Part shown: positions 36,176 through 51,934 of the stretch, one piece after another | Layout of the letters: each line of letters begins with the position of its first letter | How positions within the stretch are numbered: position 1 is the first letter of the stretch | Assembly (NCBI RefSeq): GCF_017654505.1 | Contig: NC_054548.1 | Coordinates: 24,424,870-24,488,869, forward strand | Length of the DNA stretch: 64,000 bases | Reading direction: 5' to 3' | Origin: Polyodon spathula | Lineage: Eukaryota; Chordata; Actinopteri; Acipenseriformes; Polyodontidae | Notes under the pieces: generated by a model | Told to the model about the DNA's origin: nothing | What the model saw: only the letters and a program-made list of their open reading frames with translations | Database searches by the model: none | Translations under genes and position numbers: made by a program

Positions 36176-38955
36176 TAGGGGCGTGGATCAGAAAATCAGT
36201 CAGTATCTGGTGTGACCACCATTTGCCTCATGCAGCGCGACACATCTCCTTCGCATAGAGTTGATCAGGCTGTTGACTGTGGCCTGTGGAATGTTGTCCC
36301 ACTCCTCTTCAATGGCTGTGCGAAGTTGCTGGATATTGGCGGGAACTGGAACACGCTGTCGTACACGTTGATCCAGAGCATCCCAAACATGCTCAATGGG
36401 TAACATGTCTGGTGAGTATGCAGGCCATGGAAGAACTGGGACATTTTCAGCTTCCAGGAATTGTGTACAGATCCTTGCATCATGGGGTCGTGCATTATCA
36501 TGCTGAAACATGAGGTGATGGAGGCGGATGAACGGCACAAGGATGGGCCTTAGGATCTTGTCACGGTATCACATTGCATTCAAATTGCCATCAATAAAAT
36601 GCAATTCAGTATGCCTGCCCATACCATAACCCCACTGCCACCATGGGCCACTCTGTTCACAACGTTGACATCAGCAAACCGCTCGCCCACACGACGCCAT
36701 ACACGCTGTCTGCCATCTGCCTGGTACAGTCGAAACCGATTCATCCATGAACAGCACACTTCTCCAGCGTGCCAGTGGCCATCGAAGGTGAGCATTTGCC
36801 CACTGAAGTCGGTTACGACGCCGAACTGCAGTCAGGTCAAGACCGTGGTGAGGACGACGAGCACGCAGATGAGCTTCCCCGAGACGGTTTCTGACAGTTT
36901 GTGCAGAAATTCTTCGGTTGTGCAAACCCACAGTTTCATCAGCTGTCCAAGTGGCTGGTCTCAGACGATCCCGTAGGTGAAAAAGCCGGATGTGGAGGTC
37001 CTGGACTGGTGTGGTTACACGTGCCTGCGGTTGTGAGGCCGGTTAACGTACTGCCAAATTCTCTAAAATGACGTTGGAGGCGGCTTATAGTAGAGAAATG
37101 AACATTCAATTCTCTGGGAATTGTCTTTTTTCTTTGCTTAACTGAGCGTATTTTCCCATTTTCTGCTCCCTTACATTCACTGACAAACTTGTGCCTATGC
37201 TACCCATATTTATAGTAATCATGTTTCCTCACCTGTTAACAATTATTGGTGGCAAAATGTTAATTAGGTAACATGCTAGTTAACTCAGAGAACATCTAAC
37301 ATAGACACTTTCATACTTAGGCCAGTGTTCTAACACCGTGTTATACAGACTTTTAACTGACTGAAATCCCCTTGCTTTGGGTGGCCATTTCATTGAAATT
37401 GACAAGATTTACATTTTCATTTAAAAATTAAATTTTTGAATGCATTTCACTTATGAATATCAGCTTATATAAGTACATATGTGTGTGTTTGTGTGTGTGT
37501 GTGTGTGTATATACACAGTGCCTATAGAAAGTCTACACCAACATTTTTCACATTTTGGTGTCAGTGCCTTGGAGTTTCATGCATTTAAATGATCATTTCT
37601 TTCCACTTATCTACACACCATACTCCACATTGTTAAGGGGAAAAAAAGTTTTTATTGGGAGAAAAATACATATTAAAAATACAAAACTGAAATATCATAA
37701 TTGGAGAAGTCTGCACCCCCTGAGTTAAGCCTTGGTGGAAGCACCTTTGGCAGCAATTAGAGCTGTGAGTCTGTTGGGATAGGTCTCTACCAACTTTGCA
37801 CACCTAGATTTGACAATATTTGACCATTCTTCTTTACAAAATTGTTCAAGCTCTGTCAAGTTCCTTGGGGAGCGTTGATGGACAGCAATCTTCAAATCAT
37901 GCCACAAATTTTTTATTGGATTTGTCGAGGCTCTGACTGGGCCACTCAAGGACATTTACCTTTTTGTTCCTCAGCCACTCCAGTGTAGCTTTGGCTGTGT
38001 GCTTTGGGTCCTAGTCATCCTGAAAGGTGAACTTCCATCCCACTTTCAGCTTTCTTGCAGAGGGCAGCAGGTTTTCCTCAAGAACTTCTCTGTACTTTGC
38101 TCTATTCATTTTCCCTTCTATCCTGACAAGTGCCCCAGTCCCTGCAGATAAGAAACATCCCCATAACATGATGCTGCCAAGGGATGATGCGCTGTGCTGG
38201 GTTTGCGCCAAACAGAACGCTTTGCATTTAGGTTAAAAAGTTCCATTTTAGTTTTGTCAGACCACAAAACTTTTTGCCACATGGCTACAGAATCTCCCGA
38301 GTGTTTTTCTGCACACTTCAAACAGGATTCAAGGTGGGCTTTCTTGAGTAATGGCTTCCTTCTTGCCACCCTACCATACAGGCCACATTTGTGGAGTGCT
38401 TGGGATATTGTTGTCACATGCATACTTTGACCAGTCTTGTAAAAAAAGTCCATAAAAGCTTGTAAAGTTCTTGCAAAGTTGCCATTGGCCTCTTGGTAGC
38501 CTCGCTGATCAGTCTCCTTGTTCGGTCCTCCAGTTTGGAGGGACGGCCTGATCTAGGCAGGGTCTTGGTGGTGCCATACACCTTCCATTTCTTAATAATC
38601 GTCTTGACCGTGCTCCAAGGCATATTCAAGGCATCTGACATTTTTTTATACCCATCCTCTGATCTGTGCTTTTCAACAACTTTGTCCCGGAGTTCTTTTG
38701 AAAGCACCTTGGTGCTCATGGTTGAGTCTTTGCTTTGAAATGCACTACCCAGTAGAGGGAACCTACAAGAATTTATCCTGAAATTATGTGAATCACTACA
38801 GTTTAACACAAGTGGAGGCAACTTAGCTTGGTGTGTGATTTTGATGGTGATTGGTTACACCTAAGCTAATTCAGGATTGCTATTAGAAGGGGGGTGGACA
38901 CTTATCCAACCAAGCTATTTCAGTTTTTATTTTTAATTAAGGCAACAAAAGGTAT

Positions 38956-39024
<69 letters not shown>

Positions 39025-40970
39025 GTTTTGTTTGTTTTTTAAACAATGATAAAATGAATCAGAGTACGTTATAGTGAAAAACATTTAATGACAGCTTTAT
39101 CTTTGCTGACTCACAAGGCTTACTTACAAACACCAGCTCATGCTTGGAAACAAGCTTGACTGTTCTAGAGGGCCTGGGTCTGGCACTGGACTGCAGCTCA
39201 GAGATACTAATCTCCTCCTCTTCCTCCTCCTCGCCCTCATCATCCTCCTTGGTTCTGCTGTCCTCACCAAACTCATCCAGGGGTACCGAGTCAGGCCACA
39301 CCCGAGTGCGATCCTGCTTTTCCTGGCATCGGCTGCATTCTTTGATATAGTCTTTCACATGCTTTAATATACCTGTAGGTAAAGGGATGGCGGCAGACAG
39401 AACAGGGTGGTGTATCAGCAATATGCCAGGATATCTGAGCATTGCTAATAGTGCAGACTACATCTGTGTGTAAAACAATTGTGAAAAGATTTTAAAGTGT
39501 GTATAATGCGCTTTCCATAAAAAAGAAAGTATTAATGCAAGTCATAGAGGCAAGGGGGCTATAGCCCCTCTGGTCCACTTCAGAATAAATGACCCAATAA
39601 ATGTCCTAATATGGTGTCTTATTTAATAAGATTAACCACAATTACAACATTGTAGCAACAACAGAATATGCGAGTGTGACATGAAGGATGAAAGTCAGAC
39701 CTCTAGTCAATCAGAAACCTATGCCTTGATTCCATCTGCCACTAAAATAGGATCGAAAGATATTTGAAACTGATTCTGTTCTTTCTATAGACAGCAGATC
39801 GATAGCACCACAATTTGAACTGGAACTCCGAGAGTACGAGTTTGGACTACAGCCTGAGAGAACTGCCCTGCCCCCAGATGCTCTGACGGAGGAAGTGCTG
39901 TAACAAAGGTCCACATTTAAATGAGGTGACATTACAATCTCTAAATGTTTCATTTGACATAACGGTTGTGCCTATTAGGTATTTTATTTGAATTCATTTT
40001 TACACATGTTAGTGTTTCTGTTTCAGTCCCATTAATAACAACATGCTCATTGATAACATTGCGCTATCAATAGCATGCTGCGTGTATTGGAATGCGATTT
40101 GGGTATTCCAGGCTTGAAATACCATGAGAAACTACACCCATAGCTGTCCCAGCTTAATATTTTAAAAGGTCACTGTAACCAGCAGGCCTGACGACAAGCA
40201 TGGCGTAAATGTGCTGGAACTGGTAATAATGTATAGTGTAATGATGAAAAGAAATAAATTGTTTAGAACTATGTCAAGCTGGTATAATTGAATTGGTTCA
40301 ACAGATCGGTTGTTTTGTCAACTCACAGTAATGGCCAGAAAATATGGCTGATAATTGGTACACACCACCACACAGACGAACAAAAACAAAACACGTTTGC
40401 CCGTGATGACCACCCATTTACATAATGGCAAAGGCAAATTTAAAAACCCGTATAATTATTAATATTATTATTGGTTTCAGTACAATATAACTCTAACCTG
40501 AAACTCAGGAGGTATGACCTTGGTGTTTTGACAACAATACAAAAAAGAGCAGACTATCATTTTCAGTAAAATAAAGATCCCGTTGATTAAATTAACTAAG
40601 GTAGGTTTATTGTCAAAGCTAAACGATGACATAAATACAATTTTAAAGTGCGAAACTCACCTCTCCACCAGTACTTTTGCGATATGAGATGCCAGCTTTG
40701 GTGGCGGTTGAGGTGCTCTCCTCCGGCGGTGATGTGTGCGGCCTCGATCAGTCCCTTCCGCCGCCCAGCCTGCAAAACTACTTCCAGCTCGGCAAACTTC
40801 TCCCGGCCTTTCTGACGCCGCTGGTAGTACAGCGTACCATCCCGCACAACATAGCAGGCGGCAGCCTTGCGGATCTTGCGCTTGACATTTCCCTCTGTCC
40901 CCGGGGCGTAGGGCTCACGTTCATCAGTCAGGTAGCGCAGGATGGCCAGGTAGCTCTCCTCGCTAGACAT
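27853..40970 (-). CDS. zbtb11: ZBTB11: HHCC integrase-like finger, BTB domain and twelve C2H2 fingers
   Basis: Eleven coding exons: 40970-40661, 39372-39128, 34065-33834, 33502-32580, 32227-32045, 31322-31065, 30661-30517, 30180-30063, 29569-29411, 28885-28710 and 28394-27853. Borders are GT/AG and phases close to 1096 residues (human 1053). The N-terminus [17 protein letters not shown] leads to an integrase-type zinc finger (H79, H86, C116, C119) split by intron 1. A Glu-rich stretch follows (about 145-160), then a BTB domain (about 203-310: [20 protein letters not shown]), a long acidic linker (about 320-560), and twelve C2H2 fingers from about 600 to 972. The tail keeps [16 protein letters not shown]. 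By family knowledge it is a nuclear DNA-binding regulator. Intron 2 (about 5.1 kb) hosts three Tc1-like elements. The middle linker is the most diverged part. Confidence 0.96.
34496..35921 (+). mobile_element. Tc1-like transposon C in zbtb11 intron 2, internally deleted
   Basis: Ends read CAGCTCTGGAAAAAAATTAA at the left and the inverse TTAATTTTTTCCAGAGCTG at the right. The transposase N-terminus [20 protein letters not shown] starts at 34770 and stops after [14 protein letters not shown]. The middle has lost the first catalytic aspartate segment: the frame resumes at about 35110 with a [15 protein letters not shown] block, then [11 protein letters not shown] and [20 protein letters not shown]. 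Two of the three DDE residues therefore survive, in broken frames. It lies antisense to zbtb11. Confidence 0.92.
35922..35991. repeat. (TA)n(CA)n junction joining two Tc1 elements
   Basis: The right end of one Tc1 element (to 35921) and the left end of a second type (from 35992) are separated only by TA and CA dinucleotide units. Confidence 0.9.
35992..37118 (-). mobile_element. Tc1-like transposon B, same family as the copy at 10.8 kb, 5'-truncated
   Basis: It starts CACTGAACAAATACAAACGC, close to the end of the copy at 10.8-12.2 kb, and its transposase runs on the minus strand. Visible blocks are [62 protein letters not shown] and [17 protein letters not shown]. Similarity to the other copy stops at about 37118, inside the transposase N-terminal region, so the far inverted repeat is missing. 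A poly(A) run of about 37 bases at 36138-36174 interrupts the 3' untranslated part. Confidence 0.9.
37516..38962 (-). mobile_element. Tc1-like transposon D with long terminal repeats, right end eroded
   Basis: The left end reads CAGTGCCTATAGAAAGTCTA. Long inverted repeats of around 200 bp surround a minus-strand transposase: [20 protein letters not shown] from about 38715, the paired-like domain [20 protein letters not shown], the [12 protein letters not shown] aspartate region near 38260, and [20 protein letters not shown] near 37880. The second catalytic block is decayed and frames shift. The right terminus dissolves into a (TA)n run from 38963. Confidence 0.88.
38963..39022. repeat. (TA)n microsatellite at the eroded Tc1 end
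   Basis: A pure TA run directly abuts the right end of the transposon at 37.5-39.0 kb, in zbtb11 intron 2. Confidence 0.9.
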
Positions 40971-41159
40971 GCCTGACCAACCCCCAACCGCCGCTTTAGC
41001 ACAACAGCAGCAGCAAAACAAATAAAGCGCAAAGATCTGTCAACGATTTCGATTGCTCTAATGAACGGTTGTTTTTTCAACCTATTTCAATTTCCATTCG
41101 GTTTAAAAAGCTAAGAAAAATGATAAATATATGTTATGTTTTCAAAGGGGGAACTGCAG

Positions 41160-41290
41160 TTATTGAACGTGCGGGACAGGCTTGCATGAACAGACAAAAT
41201 GGCTGCTGCACAAGCGGATGTTGCGTTTGATGGGCGGACCATGTTGAGCGGAAAGTCCGAAACCATTTTTTATCTGCAAAAACATTAACG
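41160..41290 (-). promoter_or_regulatory. zbtb11: Probable zbtb11 promoter/5' UTR area
   Basis: This short stretch 200-300 bp upstream of the zbtb11 ATG has more CpG and GC than its flanks (around GCGGATGTTGCG and GGGCGG). No TATA box is evident. The assignment rests on position and composition only. Confidence 0.35.
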
Positions 41291-41544
41291 TTATGGTGTG
41301 GGTTAGGGAATGTATGTTACACAAACAAATATCGTTTCGCTGTTGTTTTAAAACAACTATTTGTCCAATTTGGAAACTCCACATGCGTCACCATCACGTT
41401 GCTGAGTATCCTGTGCTTCAGAAGTATATGTACATACAATGGAATTAATATGGAAAGCAAAGTAACTTTAAAATAAATTATGTTACATGGTTCTCTAATT
41501 TGTGTGCGGTGTCTTGTTAATCGTGTGTCGGTAAAGCAAATGAC

Positions 41545-41602
<58 letters not shown>
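41545..41602. repeat. (TTA)n microsatellite
   Basis: About nineteen near-perfect ATT/TTA units. The run of isoleucines it encodes in one frame is not a real protein. Confidence 0.95.
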
Positions 41603-41603
<1 letters not shown>

Positions 41604-42522
41604 CTGCGACTCCAAGATACGCAATTGCAACAGAACTTGTTATTCATTATTTTTCAATAGTTAAGTGCAATAAGATTGTTCTTGTCAGTTTAGCTTGTGC
41701 ATTGTTCTCTCAATCTCAGTTCTGCCTAAATCACACCACAACACTGAATTTTTCTTTGATACAGCCTTTCTAGCTTGTGGCGACTGAACATGCAATAAAA
41801 ATGCAAAGTACTATGTTATCATACTGTACATTGACTCTTTAAATGGGAACTGTACTCAAAATAACAAGGCTCTGTATCCAATTTTGTTAAAAAGTCAAGC
41901 GTTTGGGCAGTATTTCATTTTTTTTTTTTTTTTTTTTTTTGCAGGCCCCCTCCATATTAGAACCTTTCTGGCGCCGCTGTTACGTCATAGTGTTGACAGC
42001 CACCCACCCCTGTTAACGTCGTCAGGGTGTATTATTTTGGGATGCAAAGCTTTCAGGTGCAAAAGTAACAGAAAATATATTTGTGTGATTAAGCCCTAGA
42101 GACCAACACAGGGCGGACATAACAAAACATTGGCCACATAATGCAGGAACTGGACATACATACGCTCAATATAATACTGTGTGTGACTATAGCTCGAGTC
42201 AAAACAGGACGTGACACAAAGTGCGACGGAAAAGAGCGCCAATACATTCAATGCTAATTTGTTTTAATGTTTTTTGTACGTTATACTGCTAAAGGATAGG
42301 CTGTAAATGCGTCAAAAGCTTTAGTTAACATATTTCTAGTGAAATGGTTATATATTGATTTGCATTACAGTTCCCCTTTATAAGTGTTTTTTTTTTTTTT
42401 TTTTTTTTTTTAAATGGGGTCAAATTTAATTTCAAAATGCTTTGGAAGATTAGTATTTTGGAAAACCTTTAGCAAATCCGAGACTTAATACAAAATCTCT
42501 GGGTTGTTAAAAAAAAAAAGAT

Positions 42523-43130
42523 AGTTGTATTGTCCACTATCAGCTGTTTAAATTTGGTATCTGCGAAGCCTGACGCCATCTCCTTGCAGCACTCGAGAAA
42601 CAGACCAACAGCCAGTTTCATGATCTTTGCCATGTGGGCTGCTGTCACCTTCTTTCACCCATGTTTGTGGGCAGGCTCGAAAGTGTACTGGGCAATCCTG
42701 AGGAAGTTGGATCGTGTGTTAATCTTTAAGCTCTCCACGACCCCTGGCATACTCTCGTGCTCCAGCCTTGAGTACTCCCCCTCTGTGTTCTCCCTAATGA
42801 CAACTATGTCAATGCCGTTGTGTCGGGTTTTAACCCCTGGTAAGCATTTATGGTGGAGCATATTGGCGAAAAGGTCAAGCTTGGTCCTAAGTAAGAGATT
42901 CTTTGACTCCTGGTTAGGGAGCTGGTTGTGATCTGTCTGGATATTGCTCTTCAGTCCCGGTCAATTGTTTTCATGGCCTTCATGACTTCCTTGTCATCTG
43001 AAGTGCAGGAGTTGATGTTGACAATCTCACAGTCTACAGGTACAGCTGCCTTTACAAACACTTGTCCAACGTGTTCTAGGAGCTGCGGTCCAATGCCCTC
43101 ACCCAGGATCAAAGTGGCTTTGTATCTAAT
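42523..43130 (-). pseudogene. idh3g: IDH3G retrocopy (isocitrate dehydrogenase NAD gamma subunit), truncated
   Basis: Reading the minus strand from about 43125 gives LILGEGIGPQLLEHVGQVFV, AAVPVDCEIV, a break, [59 protein letters not shown] and MKLAVGLFLECCKEM, ending near IVDNTT. This matches the gamma subunit of mitochondrial isocitrate dehydrogenase without any intron across a span that holds several in the parent gene. A frameshift/stop near 42945 (after KTIDRD), other substitutions, a missing C-terminal half and a missing start show it is dead. An A/T tract at about 42508-42518 marks the truncated end. It is on the plus-strand T side, so it is not a normal poly(A) tail. Confidence 0.87.
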
Positions 43131-43627
43131 TCCTTTCTGCGCAGTTCACTCGCAACTCCCGAGTGAACATCTGCCCCTGCTGTGTTGGGGGAACATTTCC
43201 CGACAAAATACGTGTCCGGAGCTGAGAAGGTAAGTAACAAACCCTGGAAGGCAGCAAGCTTTTAGACAGCACACCAAGCTTACAAAGCAATATCATTTTA
43301 ACATTTAGTAGAGTTCGTTTGTAAGTAAACAAAAACACATGGTGAAGGAGATGCAAAAGGTTCAAAACCAAACAGCGCGCGATTAATACAGTGCTTTACT
43401 ATTTAAACCATACCATTTTTTTCATTACTACATTCAAATTAAATACATCTGTATTTCAAATAATATGAACTATTTATGCAGTATTTTAATGTAGATTTAC
43501 TTATGAACAGTACTGCTACTTTCGTTCCACCCTATCAGTGTGGCATTGCAAACGTAACATTAAATTAATGGATATCAACGTACTTTTTCTAGAACATAAT
43601 GCTGTCTGCTAACGTGCATGTGTGTGT

Positions 43628-43760
43628 ACAGAGCCGGCTCTTTTGTACAGTGGTATAGATGCTATGCTTCAGTTTGAGGTCCCGGGTTCGCGCTTGCCCT
43701 CCGCCTGTGTGGATTGCCTCGCCCTGTGTAATGCGCCTGCCTGCGGTAACCGAGATCGCT
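43628..43760 (+). repeat. tRNA-like SINE head or degenerate tRNA
   Basis: A tRNA-style A-box-like run (TACAGTGGTATAGATGC) and a B-box-like GGTTCGCGC after GAGGTCCCGG are spaced as in a tRNA. A clean acceptor stem is not formed, and a GC-rich non-tRNA segment follows. A tRNA-derived SINE is more likely than a working tRNA gene. Confidence 0.5.
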
Positions 43761-43799
43761 ACAATATGTTAAATGTTTCTCAGTAAGAAACTGGAAGAA

Positions 43800-45258
43800 C
43801 AAAGAGATTTACGTTGCTTCCTGAGCTATAAAACTTGAATGTGTGCATTTATAATTTTAGAAGCAGGAATATGTGTATGGATCAGAGTAGAAATGGGGCT
43901 TAAAAGTAACTATGACAAAACTATTCTATATTAGGGCGTGGTCTGGTGGAACGCGCTATGTAAAAGCGTAAATAGAGACCAAGGAGTTCAGTGTAGAAAT
44001 GAGAATAGAGCATTTTATAAAATAAAATAATTAAAAAGGTACGCTAATAATGAACGTTTATGATATATGTGCTGTGTAAAGTTTTGTGGTACTGTATATG
44101 CCAGATCCCCGCTACGGCTATAAATTGAGACATCACTATGATGGAACAGTTGCGTAACATAAAAGCAGTATGTACAGAACAGTATAGAATAAACCAATTA
44201 TTCAGCGAAATGCTAAAACATGCGACATACAGATGGATGAACACAAACCTGGAAAAAAATCAGTTCCATGCTTTACCGACTGTGCTTATTGTTATAAAAA
44301 TAACATTAACTCATCTATGCCTTAATCATGCCAGAGGTGTTATATATAAGTTGCATTAAAGAGACACAGTTTGAGTTAAAACTTATTTACTGGTCAAGCA
44401 ATGGCAATCCATTCGCTTTAATCAGAAAACATCAATGACATCAGGAGCTCAACTGGTTGAGAGGGTATGAGTAAATTAAAAACAAATATGGTAGGGACAT
44501 TTGCAAAACCAAACATTTTAAGAAACAAAGCACTCTGACCAATTCTTTAAAGGATAATGGCATTGCTGTAGTGTGATACAATGTAAGGTATAAGGGAGTT
44601 CCTTTATTAACTAGGAACACGGCTCAGCAATGCTTTTATCACCATTACATTACAACTTCTTGAAGCTGTGTACCTACCTTTGTCTGTAATAATCATCTGT
44701 CCTCTGAAAAAGTGAACTTTTAGACAGGGTTCAAGCATCTGCTTGAAGCACTTCATTAGTAAGCAGTGGTTTTAAAACAGGAGTCCTGTCAGCTGTGCTT
44801 TTTAACATTCTATTAGAGTAGTAACAGAGCATCTGACCTTTATTGGAAACATTGGTAAAGCAGTGTCCTTTTATTTGCAGTATAAAGCAAGACACATTGT
44901 GAGTTCCAACATCAGTGTTGTTGCTAATGCTGGATTTAGTCTGCGACTCAATTCAGAAGTGGTATACTATGTTAACAAAAACAGACATCACAAAACTGTG
45001 GCACAGCATAGCCCATTGATCAGCTGTACCAGCTAATATCCAATGTCTGTAAAAAAATATGTATTAAGTTACATATTTACATTTGTGAGCAGATCCCAAG
45101 ATGCACAGGCCTTCAATTGCTCAACCAGGTGCATGTATTATTAGTGTAGTGCTAAAAAGAAACTTGATAAATTGGCAAACTTTTAAACCAGGTCTTTTCA
45201 AAATGCTTGTGTTGCCATTCCAGCAAAAATTCTTAGAACTACATGCTGCTTTAAAAAG
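43800..45258. other. Intergenic stretch before rpl24 3' end
   Basis: AT-rich and without recognisable exons or elements. Short ORFs here show no conserved blocks. Confidence 0.4.
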
Positions 45259-45259
45259 C

Positions 45260-45265
45260 TTTATT
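45260..45265 (-). terminator. rpl24: rpl24 poly(A) signal
   Basis: TTTATT on the plus strand is AATAAA on the gene strand about 80 bp after the stop codon, as expected for a short ribosomal-protein 3' UTR. Confidence 0.75.
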
Positions 45266-45341
45266 CACCTTGCAGATAAATACTCATGACACAGTGTTTG
45301 CAAATGTCAACTTATTACAGATCCTTGACACTTCATTTTGC

Positions 45342-49621
<4,280 letters not shown>

Positions 49622-49854
49622 GGCTGCGGCTAAGATGGCGAAAAGAAAGAGAGGATCATGGGACGGGCACAAGTACATATCTGTTCATAATTATTTATTC
49701 TAATACTAAATTAAAATATAAAGCACTGTTCTCAAACGATATTATAGTAATTTAACGTTGTTTTATAAGTGTTGATTTACAATTATGTTTTGTTAAATTA
49801 ATATGACCAGTCAGTTGTGAGACCCGTTGCCTGGCGTCAACATAAGCGGGAAGT
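49622..49854. promoter_or_regulatory. Bidirectional promoter of rpl24 and cep97
   Basis: Only 233 bp separate the two start codons. Each gene begins with a GGCGGC/GCGGC-type element next to its ATG. The middle is AT-rich with no obvious TATA box. Shared promoter use is inferred from the spacing. Confidence 0.65.
49637..49654 (-). promoter_or_regulatory. rpl24: 5' TOP-like tract of rpl24
   Basis: On the gene strand, about 33 bases before the ATG, the sequence reads CCTCTCTTTCTTTTCGCC. A C followed by a pyrimidine run and then G-containing sequence is the 5' terminal oligopyrimidine pattern through which mTOR controls ribosomal-protein translation. It also places the transcription start near 49653. 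Confidence 0.7.
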
Positions 49855-50445
49855 ATGGCGGCATCTGAGTGGGAAGAAGACTGTAATATGGCAAATATTC
49901 AAGGTAACTGTAGTAACTTACTGGGCATTCAGTACACGGTTTTGTGTAAATATGGTGTTAATAACACAGTTCGAGCTTATCCTTAAATCGTAGAGGGGCT
50001 ATCAACTCTGAATGTGTGTTAATTTGCAGCGTAACCCTGGTTTGTTTTGAAATACGCAAGACAAATGGCGCGCGATGCGCAAAGGGAGTTGTAGTTTTGT
50101 TAATATGTGGCTATCATTTGATTGAATGTATGTGGTTTCAGAGGGGAACTACAGCTTCCATGCGTTTTTGCGCTTCCCTGGCGACAGGCAGTTGGCCAGG
50201 TGTGGGTTGGTAGTCTCAATACAGTCTGATCCTGTCATTTGGACAAACAAAATACTGTGTAAATGTTGTTTGACAGGCATAGCAACGTTGTGTAAATGTC
50301 ATCAACCAGTTAACCTGCAGTCTGAACTAAGTAAAACCGTAAACTGTGAAATAGGAACACAGTATAATTACCACCAGTGTACTGGGAAACAGTCTTGCAA
50401 AATGGGTGTTTCGAGTCTCACGTTGGACAAATATGGTAAGAATTA

Positions 50446-50491
<46 letters not shown>

Positions 50492-51900
50492 GACATTTTG
50501 CAGATTACTAATGTCAAATATTTAAAATACAAACAGACTGGACCGTGCTTCGTAAAGCTAAAGTTTATGCGATGAAACAGACTTCGGTGACAGTTTAACT
50601 GTGTCCTTTGTAATTCACCTAATGTTGCCACTATAACTTTTAACCCACTACTGAATGTCAGCCCTCATACATAATTAGAGCAGCGTTACAATCATTTCTC
50701 ATTAGCGTTAATGTTGTGTTAATCTTATATCTCACATCACGGAAACCAGTGCCAACATTTCAAACAAAACACGCACGTAAAATGTGAAATTCACCTCATA
50801 ATCTGGGGCACATTTTATGGGAGTGCATTTTACGGGAATTTTAATTGGATCGTTGGCTCCAGGTTAGTTTGGTGTCAAATACTGTACCCTGTCAGTACAT
50901 CAAGCTTTGTTTATTATCCAATTAGGGAGAACTACACTTAGTCTATAGGCTGTGAGATCATTATTGTGAATAGATTTGCACTGATGGATGCCTGAAATGA
51001 AAAACGAGAACACCAGTGTATTCTGGTTCAAGCTGTAGAATAAACACATTAGTACATGCAAATACGTTGATCTTCTGCAATTCTTATGACACAACCGTGG
51101 TTGTGAGTCCAGACAAGATATAGTTGAAAATGTGGAGAAAAAAATGGAGAAGAACCATGTAACCTGGACAGCCTTCAGCTCAGTGGTTGGAATTCCATTG
51201 TTTATATTTCTGCATGACCTAACACAGATGTGTTTTTTATTCTGTGCACAGGATCTGTGGTTGATTTGTCAGGCCAGGATATGCAGAAGCTGGATCCAGT
51301 GTTTCCCTGCGCTGCTGGAACCCACACGCTGATCCTGGACAAGAACCAGATCATAAAGCTGGAGCATCTGGAAAAGTGTAAAGAGTTAATGCAGGTACAG
51401 CTTGATAGAAGGGGATGATCGATGCTCCCACTGAAACTGTAAAACCGTTTTCTGTTTTCTTTACTTGCTGTGACCATTTCTTTTTCTGGTTATCATGGAC
51501 TTGTCATTAAGCACTATTTAAACCATTCCTATCAATTAAGTTTTTACAAGATTCTTCCCTACCTGGTTAAATACAGATTGGACACAATGAAGGGAAGCTG
51601 GCTCTCCTTTAATTTTTCTATCTTATTTTTAATAAATTCTATTTCTTCCAGTTGTCTGCGGCCAACAATCGGCTTGTGCGGATGATGGGAGTAGCCAAAC
51701 TGACGAACCTCAGGGTACTGAACTTGCCCAACAACAGCATTGGGTATGTTGAAGGGCTAAAGGACCTGGGACATCTGGAGTGGCTGAACTTAGCTGGGAA
51801 CAACATCAAGGTAGCTTTCTTGCTAACATGTAAAGGAAGTGTTTTGTTTAGAGGCTTTATTTGTAGGCGAGATGTTAACATTAAAGTCAAAGGTTTCCAC

Positions 51901-51934
<34 letters not shown>

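Noticed and set aside
41480..41773. 97-codon plus-strand ORF upstream of zbtb11
   Set aside because: Its core is an isoleucine run from the (TTA)n microsatellite; no conserved flanks.
42530..42931. 133-codon plus-strand ORF
   Set aside because: It is the antisense shadow of the IDH3G retrocopy, which explains its length.
43681..43700. Functional tRNA gene
   Set aside because: The B-box-like motif is present but the flanks do not form a good acceptor stem.
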